Part shown: positions 5,266-11,882 of the stretch, piece by piece
Numbering within the stretch: the first letter of the stretch is position 1
How the letters are laid out: the number at the start of each line of letters is the position of its first letter
DNA from: Treponema sp.
GTDB lineage: Bacteria; Spirochaetota; Spirochaetia; Treponematales; Breznakiellaceae
Length of the DNA: 14,678 nt
Direction: 5' to 3'
Assembly (NCBI GenBank): GCA_031283505.1
Contig: JAITBO010000038.1
Coordinates: 1-14,678 of the forward strand
Notes under the pieces: model-generated
What the model saw: only the letters and a program-made list of their open reading frames with translations
Databases searched by the model: none
What the model was told of the DNA's origin: nothing
Made by a program: the position numbers and the translations under genes

Positions 5266-6225
5266 ATGAATATACTGGATGTCGTGGGTAACACGCCCCT
5301 TCTGGAATTGAAAAAAATCTCCCTGACAGCAGGCGGAGACCGGGCCGCCGGGGTTGCGCTCTACGGCAAGGCCGAATTCTGCAACCCATCGGGGTCCGTC
5401 AAGGACCGGGCCGCCGGAGCCATGATCCTGGAGGCTGTACGCGAGGGGAAACTCGTCCCCGGCAAGACCATCATCGACGCTTCAAGCGGGAATACCGGCA
5501 TTGCCTATGCCATGCTGGGAGCCGCCCTGGGGTTTCCGCTCAAACTGTTCCTTCCAGCCAACGCCTCGGCGGAACGAAAGGGGATCATCCGCCACTACGG
5601 CGCCGAAATCGTGGAAACCAGCCCCCTGGAAGGTTCTGACGGCGCGTACCTTGCCGCCCGTGCCGAGGCGGAAGCCCATCCCGATAAATACTTTTATCCC
5701 AACCAGTACAACAACGACGCCAACTGGAAAGCCCATTATAACGGGACCGGGGTGGAAATCTGGGAGCAGACCTGTGGCAGGGTGACCCACTTCATCTGCG
5801 GGATGGGAACCTCCGGTACCTTTATGGGGACTTCCCGGCGGCTCAAGGAACTGAATCCTGCCGTTAACGTAATCGCCGTCCAGCCGGATTCCCCCTTTCA
5901 CGGCATTGAGGGTACTAAACACATGGCCAGTACCATCAAACCGGGTTTTTACGATGAGAAACAGCCGGACGGTTTTATCGAAGTGAACACCGAGCGGGCA
6001 TATACCATAGCCCGGCGGCTTGCCAGGGAGGAGGGCGTTTACGTTGGGGTAAGTTCCGCAGCTAACGTACTTGCCGCTCTTTTACTGGCCGATACCCTGC
6101 CGGCAGGTTCCCTAGTGGTTACCATTTTGTGCGACACCGGGACGCGTTATGTGTCGGATCCCTTTTGGGACCTGGATGCGGGTACGGGTGCGGGTGCGGG
6201 TCCCGCCGGAGGCCGCCATGCTTGA
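5266..6225 (+). CDS. cysK: Cysteine synthase family protein, PLP-dependent
   Basis: A 319-residue beta-replacement enzyme that makes L-cysteine from an activated serine. It begins with DVVGNTPLLEL, binds PLP through Lys46 in NPSGSVKDR, and has SSGNTG (73-78), the phosphate loop GTSGT (181-185) and a cofactor-contacting segment GVSSAAN (261-267). In place of the usual O-acetylserine sulfhydrylase loop it has GIEGTKHMASTIKPGFYD, closer to CysM/carrier-dependent enzymes. With mec, cysO and moeB downstream, the sulfur donor is probably the CysO thiocarboxylate and not free sulfide; the acetyltransferase at the operon end points to O-acetylserine as acceptor. The C-terminus is an odd Gly/Ala tail from a GCGGGT-type repeat. 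It is first in the operon and overlaps mec by 8 bases. The Shine-Dalgarno is weak. Confidence 0.93.
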   Translation: MNILDVVGNTPLLELKKISLTAGGDRAAGVALYGKAEFCNPSGSVKDRAAGAMILEAVREGKLVPGKTIIDASSGNTGIAYAMLGAALGFPLKLFLPANASAERKGIIRHYGAEIVETSPLEGSDGAYLAARAEAEAHPDKYFYPNQYNNDANWKAHYNGTGVEIWEQTCGRVTHFICGMGTSGTFMGTSRRLKELNPAVNVIAVQPDSPFHGIEGTKHMASTIKPGFYDEKQPDGFIEVNTERAYTIARRLAREEGVYVGVSSAANVLAALLLADTLPAGSLVVTILCDTGTRYVSDPFWDLDAGTGAGAGPAGGRHA

Positions 6226-6643
6226 ACTCGGCGCGGATTTGGCGCAAGCCATCAGGGAAGAAGGGGAAAAAGCCTATCCCAACGAATGTTGCGGCTTCGT
6301 CCTGGGAACGCTCCGGGAAGCCGGCGGACGGAAGGCGGAAGCCCTCATCCCCATAGACAACGCCCGTGAAGCGGAGGAACAGTACCACCGCTTTGCCATA
6401 GAGCCCGAAGACTTTATGCAGGCCGAAAAGAACGCTCGTGACCGAAATCTGGAGATCCTCGGGTTTTACCATTCCCACCCGGATCATCCGGCCCGGCCAT
6501 CGGACTATGACCGGGAACAGGCCCTGCCCTTTTACTCCTGCCTCATTGTTTCGGTGGAAAAAGGAAAGCCCGGCGTTCTGACCAGTTGGGAACTTGCGGC
6601 GGACAGATCCGCTTTTACGGAGGAGGAAATTGTATGGCTGTAA
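6218..6643 (+). CDS. mec: M67/JAMM metallopeptidase (Mec/QbsD-like)
   Basis: A 141-residue zinc peptidase of the Mec+/QbsD class. The JAMM signature is complete: Glu23 in NECCGF, then His85 and His87 in HSHP, Ser95 and Asp98 at the expected spacing. In Mycobacterium, Mec releases cysteine from the CysO-cysteine adduct; in Pseudomonas, QbsD trims residues beyond the carrier's Gly-Gly. Both jobs could apply, because the next gene encodes a carrier with a C-terminal tail. The frame is open from 6149, but the ATG at 6218 gives the normal N-terminus MLELGADLAQ, and the upstream part only shadows cysK. It overlaps cysK by 8 bases and cysO by 10, so translation is probably coupled. Confidence 0.92.
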   Translation: MLELGADLAQAIREEGEKAYPNECCGFVLGTLREAGGRKAEALIPIDNAREAEEQYHRFAIEPEDFMQAEKNARDRNLEILGFYHSHPDHPARPSDYDREQALPFYSCLIVSVEKGKPGVLTSWELAADRSAFTEEEIVWL

Positions 6644-6948
6644 CTATTCAAATCCCTACGGCTCTGCGGAGCTTTACGGACCGCCGGGGAGAAGTGCAGG
6701 TAGAGGCGGCAACCGCCGGCGCGGCCATAGCGGCCCTGGTCCTGGCCTACCCGGACATAAAACAGCATCTCTACCGGGACGGCGAAACGGAACTGCGTTC
6801 CTTCATCAATGTTTTTGTGGGAGATACTAATATCAAAAAACTCAAGGGCCTTGATACGGCGGTTCCCGAAGGCGGGACCATCATGCTGGTTCCGGCAATC
6901 GCGGGCGGCGTCTATGACAGCCGCCAAACCGGCGGACAGGCCCGCTAA
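6634..6948 (+). CDS. cysO: CysO/ThiS/MoaD-like sulfur-carrier protein with C-terminal extension
   Basis: A 104-residue ubiquitin-like sulfur carrier. The beta-grasp pattern includes TALRSFTDRRGEVQVEAAT, INVFVGDTNIKKLKGLDTAV, and VPEGGTIMLVPAIAGG, the last being the usual carrier ending. The Gly-Gly at 91-92 is followed by 12 more residues (VYDSRQTGGQAR), including a second Gly-Gly at 100-101. E1 activation needs a free terminal glycine, so the protein is probably a precursor trimmed by the adjacent peptidase, as QbsE is by QbsD. The mature protein would be adenylated and sulfurated by the downstream E1 and would hand sulfur to the cysteine synthase. The start is set by GGAGGAGG (6619-6626). 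The stop overlaps the next start as TAATG. Confidence 0.9.
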   Translation: MAVTIQIPTALRSFTDRRGEVQVEAATAGAAIAALVLAYPDIKQHLYRDGETELRSFINVFVGDTNIKKLKGLDTAVPEGGTIMLVPAIAGGVYDSRQTGGQAR

Positions 6949-8138
6949 TGGAAAGCGTAATCCGGGACCGGGAACTTCCGGAACTCACCAACGATGAAAT
7001 CAGCCGCTATAGCCGGCATCTGCTTTTGCCCGAGGTAGGCGTAGAAGGGCAGAAGCGGCTCAAGGCGGCCAGGATACTCGTCGTTGGAACCGGAGGTCTC
7101 GGCGCGCCCCTGATCCTGTATCTCGCCGCCGCCGGGGTAGGCACTCTGGGGATTGTGGACTTCGATTTTGTGGAAGAGTCCAACCTTCAGCGCCAGGTGA
7201 TCCATGGGACCAGGGACATAGGGCGGCCCAAGACGGCTTCCGCACGGGACCGCATCAAAAGCATCAATCCCAATTGCAAGGTGATCGTCTACGATACCAT
7301 GCTCACCAGCGCAAACGCCCTGGAGATTCTGAAAGACTACGATGTGGTGGCCGACGGCACCGACAACTACCAGACCCGCTACCTGGTGAACGACGCCTGC
7401 GTACTCCTGGGTATCCCCAATGTGTACGGTTCCATTTTCCAGTTTGAAGGACAGGCCTCGGTGTTTTACGCCAAAGAAGGACCTTGTTACCGATGCCTCT
7501 ACCCCGAACCGCCGCCGCCGGGACTGGTGCCTTCCTGCGCCGATGGCGGCGTAGTAGGAGTGCTGCCGGGCATTGTGGGGACGATTCAGGCCAACGAAGC
7601 GATCAAGCTCATCGTCGGTTCAGGCACGGATTCCCCCAGCCAATCCGCAAGCCTTGCGGGAAGGCTCCTCCTCTTTGACGCATGGAAGATGAAGTTTCGG
7701 GAACTGCGGATCGACAAAGACCCCGCCTGTCCCGTATGCGGCGCCAATCCTTCCATTCATGAACTTATAGACTACGAACAATTCTGCGGCCTCAAAAAAG
7801 ACGCCGCTGAAGAACCGGTAGAGGTCATCGAGCCGGAAGAACTCAAGGCCCGTTTGGACGCGGGGGATCCTTTGCAGATCATCGACATCAGGGAACCTCA
7901 CGAGCGGGCCATCGTCAAATTCCCCCAGGCCAGGCCCATACCCCTGGGGCAGATGACCCGCCGCATCGATGAGTTCGACCCCAAGGTGGACGCGGTGTTC
8001 ATCTGTAAGATAGGCCGGCGCAGTATTTTTGCTATCCGGGCGTTGCGGGAAGCGGGGTACGCCGGTCGCCTCCTCAACCTGCGGGACGGCGTAAACGGCT
8101 GGGCAAAAAAAGTGGACAGCAGTTTTCCTGTTTATTAA
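6948..8138 (+). CDS. moeB: MoeB/MoeZ-type E1 sulfurylase with rhodanese domain
   Basis: A 396-residue E1-like enzyme that adenylates the carrier's C-terminus and replaces AMP with sulfur. The ThiF/MoeB domain covers about 1-275: ATP loop GTGGLG (47-52), DFDFVEESNLQRQ (71-83), zinc cysteine pairs Cys180/Cys183 and Cys261/Cys264, and a likely E1 cysteine Cys197. A rhodanese domain (about 290-396) carries DIREPHER and the active loop CKIGRRS with Cys353, which could hold a persulfide. This is the MoeZ/MOCS3 layout, so one protein can accept sulfur from a desulfurase or sulfur pool and load it on CysO. The start overlaps the cysO stop by one base. A hairpin separates it from the encapsulin gene. 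Confidence 0.93.
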   Translation: MESVIRDRELPELTNDEISRYSRHLLLPEVGVEGQKRLKAARILVVGTGGLGAPLILYLAAAGVGTLGIVDFDFVEESNLQRQVIHGTRDIGRPKTASARDRIKSINPNCKVIVYDTMLTSANALEILKDYDVVADGTDNYQTRYLVNDACVLLGIPNVYGSIFQFEGQASVFYAKEGPCYRCLYPEPPPPGLVPSCADGGVVGVLPGIVGTIQANEAIKLIVGSGTDSPSQSASLAGRLLLFDAWKMKFRELRIDKDPACPVCGANPSIHELIDYEQFCGLKKDAAEEPVEVIEPEELKARLDAGDPLQIIDIREPHERAIVKFPQARPIPLGQMTRRIDEFDPKVDAVFICKIGRRSIFAIRALREAGYAGRLLNLRDGVNGWAKKVDSSFPVY

Positions 8139-8146
8139 GAGAGGCT

Positions 8147-8187
8147 GTTTCAAAATCCGGCAGTCCGCAGGACCCTGATTTTGAGAC
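8147..8187 (+). promoter_or_regulatory. Intercistronic hairpin between moeB and the encapsulin gene
   Basis: GTTTCAAAATC (8147-8157) and GATTTTGAGAC (8177-8187) pair over 11 positions with one G-U, enclosing a second small stem GTCC/GGAC. No T run follows. It is the largest gap in the operon (85 bases). The hairpin could protect or process the downstream mRNA, or act as a partial terminator, giving the shell and cargo genes a different level from the enzymes before them. Confidence 0.6.
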
Positions 8188-8223
8188 CTGCCCACCTCAT
8201 AAAAATCGAGAAGGAGTTGAATC

Positions 8224-9177
8224 ATGGCAGACAAAGTAATCAATGCGCTGGGGCGCGACGCGGCATATCAGCTTGCGAACATAACAAAAACGCCTCCCCA
8301 GTACGGCGCCCTGACCCCCAAGTGGCTTTCCAGGTTTTTGGAATTCAAGGGCCTCGAAGCGGGCGTCTACCGGGTAAACCGGGTAGTGGAAGGCGACACA
8401 CCCCTGGACGCGCTTTGCAGCCAGGACCCAAAAAAGACGGACATACCCCAGGGGTACATTGAGTACGAAACCAGACCCCGGGAATACCGCCTCAGCTCTA
8501 TTTCTACGATTATCAACGTGGACACCAAAATACAGGACGTGTACAGTTCCCCCTACGATCAGACACGGGAACAGATCGGCCTGGCGGTAGAAAGCCTCAA
8601 GGAACGGCAGGAAAGCCAGATCATCAACAGCGACGACTACGGCCTCCTCAAAAACGCCGCCGACTCCCAGCGCATACAACCCCGCTATGGCCGGCCCATG
8701 CCGGACGACCTGGACGAACTCATCACGAAAGTGTGGAAGGACCCCTCCTTTTTCCTGGCCCATCCCCGGGCCATCGCCGCCTTTGAACGGGAATGCACCC
8801 GCCGCGGCGTACCGCCGGCAACAGTAACTCTGGCGGGAGGAACCTTCATCGCATGGCGGGGCATACCCATCATCCCCACAGATAAACTGTTTGTTGACGG
8901 CCTCAAGAACCCCAAGGCCAAAACCGGCAAGACCAACATCCTTCTGGTCCGTACCGGCGAAGCAAAACGGGGCGTCATCGGCCTGTACCAAACCGGCGTT
9001 CCCAACGAACAGTCCAGGGGCCTTTCGGTACGCTTCCGGGGCATAGACGACAACGGCGTCGCCTCCTACCTCCTCTCGGTGTACTGCTCTACCGCCGTCC
9101 TCGCCGTGGACGCCCTCGCGGTGCTGGAAGACGTAGAAGTCGGTGACTACTATGACTACACCCAGAACCCCGTTTGA
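8224..9177 (+). CDS. Family 2A encapsulin nanocompartment shell protein
   Basis: A 317-residue HK97-fold shell protein of the Family 2A (SrpI-like) class, which self-assembles into an icosahedral protein compartment. The diagnostic N-terminal block is present: TKTPPQ (21-26), a following KWLSRFLE, and GLEAGVYRVNR (43-53). YIEYETRPREYRLSSI leads toward the E-loop region, and the rest has capsid-like P- and A-domain character. No cyclic-nucleotide-binding domain is inserted, which separates it from Family 2B. No portal, terminase or other phage genes are nearby. The next gene, overlapping by up to 35 bases, is a cysteine desulfurase with a long N-terminal extension, the known cargo of this family. 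AAGGAG (8211-8216) sets the start. The role is sulfur sequestration by homology; pore chemistry cannot be judged here. Confidence 0.93.
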   Translation: MADKVINALGRDAAYQLANITKTPPQYGALTPKWLSRFLEFKGLEAGVYRVNRVVEGDTPLDALCSQDPKKTDIPQGYIEYETRPREYRLSSISTIINVDTKIQDVYSSPYDQTREQIGLAVESLKERQESQIINSDDYGLLKNAADSQRIQPRYGRPMPDDLDELITKVWKDPSFFLAHPRAIAAFERECTRRGVPPATVTLAGGTFIAWRGIPIIPTDKLFVDGLKNPKAKTGKTNILLVRTGEAKRGVIGLYQTGVPNEQSRGLSVRFRGIDDNGVASYLLSVYCSTAVLAVDALAVLEDVEVGDYYDYTQNPV

Positions 9178-10777
9178 TCCCGCCGGGTACGGCGCTGCCG
9201 CTTACGGTCTCCCCACGGAGGCCGAAATCGCTTCCCTTGCCTCGGCGTGGTTTCCTGAATTCGGGCCTGAAATTTCAGAGAGGGGGGGAGTCTCCCCCCC
9301 GGGCCGCATTCCGGCAGCTACGCAGCCTTCATTGCGGCCCACCCCCCTCAGCGGGGAGGACCCCGCAACGCCCCCGTCCGGATTTGCGGCCTTTGCGCCG
9401 GATTTGCCCTGGGGCGGCGTCCATGCCGTCCAAGAAACGGCGCCGGACGCCGTTTCTCCAAGGGTCATTCCCCTGGGAGCGGCATCCCTCCGGGAGCCGG
9501 AATTTTTTTCCGCCCCGCCGCCCACCGCCCATTCCGGGGATCCTTCCCGTTATGTGGGGACCAAAAGCCTTTCCGCCATCCGCGCCGATTTCCCCATCCT
9601 GGCGGAAAAGATCAACGGCCATGACCTTGTCTGGCTGGACAACGCCGCCACCACCCAGCGTCCCAGGGCGGTCATCGACAGACTGACGTATTTTTACGAA
9701 CACGAGAATTCCAATGTCCACCGGGGCGCACACGAACTGGCGGCCCGGGCCACCGACGCCATGGAAGAAGCCAGAAAAAAGATCGCCCGTTTTATTGGAT
9801 CCCCATCGCCGGAAAACATCGTTTTTGTCCGGGGCACTACCGAAGGCATCAACCTTGCAGCCCAGGCCTATGTAAAACAGTTCCTCAAGCCCGGCGACGA
9901 AATCATCCTTACCATGCTGGAACACCACGCCAACATCGTCCCCTGGCAGATTATCGCCGAAGAAACCGGCGCGCTGATCCGGGCGGCCCCCATCGACCGC
10001 ACCGGACAGCTCATCCTTTCGGAGTACGAAAAACTTTTCAACAGCCGCACCCGTTTCGCTGCGGCAACCCAGGTGTCCAACGCTCTGGGCACCGTCACCC
10101 CGGCGGCGGAATTGGTACAAATTGCCCACGCCCACGGGGTACGGATCCTCATCGACGGGGCCCAGGCCGTTTCCCATCTGCCGGTCAATGTCGCCGCCCT
10201 GGACGCGGACTTCTACGTCTTCTCGGGCCACAAGATCTTCGGCCCCACGGGCATAGGCGTACTCTACGGTAAAGAAGATGTGCTGGAAGCGGCCCGGCCT
10301 TACCAGGGAGGCGGCAACATGATTTCCGACGTTACCTTTGGGCGGACCCTATACCAGAAACCCCCTGCCAAGTTCGAGGCCGGAACCGGAAACATCGCCG
10401 ATGCGGTGGGCCTCGGCGCGGCGCTGGATTACGTCAACGCCATCGGCATGGAGAATATCGCCGCCTGGGAGCATGAACTTGTTGAGTACGGTATGAAGGC
10501 CCTTGCGGAAGTACCGGGACTGCGCCTTGTCGGGACCGCCGCGCATAAAACAAGCGTCCTTTCCTTTGTGCTTGACCGGCACGGCAACGATGATGCCGGT
10601 AAATATCTCAACACAAAAGGTATCGCCGTCCGCGCCGGACACCACTGCGCCCAGCCGGTGCTGCGCTTCTTCGGTCTGGAAGGAACCGTGCGGCCTTCGG
10701 TGGCTTTTTACAACACCTTCGGGGAACTGGACAAACTGGTACAGGCCCTCCATGAACTGACCGGCGGAAGGAAATGA
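9143..10777 (+). CDS. Encapsulated SufS-like cysteine desulfurase with N-terminal cargo-loading domain
   Basis: A 544-residue PLP enzyme that takes sulfur from L-cysteine, leaving alanine and an enzyme persulfide. The catalytic part (about 145-544) is type II SufS/CsdA: WLDNAATTQRP, Lys364 in SGHKIFGPTG as PLP lysine, Cys502 in RAGHHCAQP. Residues 1 to about 145 are absent from ordinary SufS and are rich in Pro, Ala and Gly with little predicted structure; GLPTEAEIASLASAWF (22-37) is the most ordered patch and a candidate shell-binding motif. In Family 2A systems such an extension directs the enzyme into the shell. The start is GTG at 9143 or ATG at 9152, both inside the encapsulin gene and neither with a clear ribosome-binding site, so translation is probably coupled. 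The linker DNA has two strong hairpins. Confidence 0.94.
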   Translation: MTTMTTPRTPFDPAGYGAAAYGLPTEAEIASLASAWFPEFGPEISERGGVSPPGRIPAATQPSLRPTPLSGEDPATPPSGFAAFAPDLPWGGVHAVQETAPDAVSPRVIPLGAASLREPEFFSAPPPTAHSGDPSRYVGTKSLSAIRADFPILAEKINGHDLVWLDNAATTQRPRAVIDRLTYFYEHENSNVHRGAHELAARATDAMEEARKKIARFIGSPSPENIVFVRGTTEGINLAAQAYVKQFLKPGDEIILTMLEHHANIVPWQIIAEETGALIRAAPIDRTGQLILSEYEKLFNSRTRFAAATQVSNALGTVTPAAELVQIAHAHGVRILIDGAQAVSHLPVNVAALDADFYVFSGHKIFGPTGIGVLYGKEDVLEAARPYQGGGNMISDVTFGRTLYQKPPAKFEAGTGNIADAVGLGAALDYVNAIGMENIAAWEHELVEYGMKALAEVPGLRLVGTAAHKTSVLSFVLDRHGNDDAGKYLNTKGIAVRAGHHCAQPVLRFFGLEGTVRPSVAFYNTFGELDKLVQALHELTGGRK

Positions 10778-10783
10778 AAAAAA

Positions 10784-11743
10784 ATGGAAAAGCCTGCGGT
10801 CAGCCGCCTTAAATACCTTACGGAACTGCTCACCAAAAGTTACGCGGAACATGAGGAGATTATCAAGATAGATTCCGGCAGCCTCCTTAACCGGGGCCAA
10901 ATCGTAGAGATTGCGGAAAAACTGCGGTCCCTTATTTTCCCCGGATATTTCGGAAAGAAAAATATCCTGGCTTCTTCGGTGGAATATCATACCGGGGATC
11001 TTCTGGAAGAAGTCCGCTGCGCCCTGACAGAACAGATCGTCCGTTCCCTTCACCACAGCGGCAATTACGCCGGGCTGGGCAGGGAAATAATAACCGGCAA
11101 AGCCGGCGACATTTGCTTTCAGTTTTTATCCCGCCTGCCCGAAGTCAGGGAAAAACTCGCCTCCGATGTCTCCGCCGCCTACGAAGGAGACCCCGCCGCA
11201 TACAGCCTGGACGAAATCATCTCATCCTATCCGGGAATCTACGCGATTACGGTGTACCGCCTTGCCCACGTACTCTGCGAACTGGCGGTTCCCCTTATCC
11301 CCCGGATCCTGACGGAACACGCCCACAGCGTCACCGGAATCGACATACATCCCGGCGCGGTAATAGGCCATCACTTCTTCATCGATCACGGTACGGGGAT
11401 TGTGATAGGGGAAACCACGGTCATCGGCAATTACGTAAAAATCTACCAGGGCGTTACCCTGGGTGGCCTTTCCACCAGGGGCGGCCAAAACCTTAAAGGG
11501 GTAAAGCGCCACCCAACCATCGAAAACCACGTCACGATCTACTCAGGCGCATCCATCCTGGGCGGGACCACCGTGATCGGCGAGGGCGTGGTGATAGGCA
11601 GCAACGCCTTCGTGACAAAATCCGTGCCGGAAAAAACCAAAGTCAGCGTAAAAAATCCCGAGCTGCAATACAAGACCGACGATCAGCAGAGAGGCGAAAA
11701 GATGGAACTGGAGCAGAACGCCTTCTGGGATTGGGTGATTTAG
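10784..11743 (+). CDS. cysE: Serine O-acetyltransferase, EpsC type
   Basis: A 319-residue enzyme that acetylates L-serine with acetyl-CoA to O-acetylserine, the acceptor used by cysteine synthase. An N-terminal helical region (about 1-170) contains DPAA and [16 protein letters not shown] left-handed beta-helix of hexapeptide repeats follows, with [39 protein letters not shown] and KRHPTIE. Catalytic histidines of the family fall in EHAHS (near 180) and DHGTG (202). The length fits the longer EpsC form and not enterobacterial CysE. GGAAGG (10766-10771) lies 12 bases before the ATG, six bases after the desulfurase stop. As the last operon gene it supplies the substrate for the first gene's product. 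No clear terminator follows. Confidence 0.94.
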   Translation: MEKPAVSRLKYLTELLTKSYAEHEEIIKIDSGSLLNRGQIVEIAEKLRSLIFPGYFGKKNILASSVEYHTGDLLEEVRCALTEQIVRSLHHSGNYAGLGREIITGKAGDICFQFLSRLPEVREKLASDVSAAYEGDPAAYSLDEIISSYPGIYAITVYRLAHVLCELAVPLIPRILTEHAHSVTGIDIHPGAVIGHHFFIDHGTGIVIGETTVIGNYVKIYQGVTLGGLSTRGGQNLKGVKRHPTIENHVTIYSGASILGGTTVIGEGVVIGSNAFVTKSVPEKTKVSVKNPELQYKTDDQQRGEKMELEQNAFWDWVI

Positions 11744-11882
11744 CGGACTGATTGGACTAAACCTCGTGATATGGGCAATTACCGACTCACTTTACGCACC
11801 GGAGCTAAAATTGAAGAAATTTAACCACCGAGGGCACGGAGTTACACGGAGGAAAGAGAAAAAATCAGGATTTTCCAATACC
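11744..11882. other. Convergent intergenic region with second copy of a dispersed repeat
   Basis: No gene. The segment 11813-11874 (GAAGAAATTTAACCACCGAG, through GAGTTACACGGAGGAAAG, to CAGGATTTT) matches 3858-3873 and 3949-3982, which in that location are separated by a hairpin. No hairpin with a T run was found for either the cysE or the GH2 transcript. Confidence 0.7.

Noticed and set aside
6149..6217. Earlier start for the JAMM peptidase
   Set aside because: The added residues are an Arg/Val repeat produced by the out-of-frame GCGGGT tract inside cysK; the ATG at 6218 gives the family N-terminus.
8224..9177. Reading the encapsulin gene as a prophage capsid
   Set aside because: The fold is capsid-like, but there are no phage genes nearby, the N-terminal block matches Family 2A encapsulins, and the overlapping neighbour is the known desulfurase cargo.
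9329..10231. Leftward 300-residue open frame opposite the desulfurase
   Set aside because: Antisense shadow of a gene with intact PLP and cysteine motifs; composition not protein-like.
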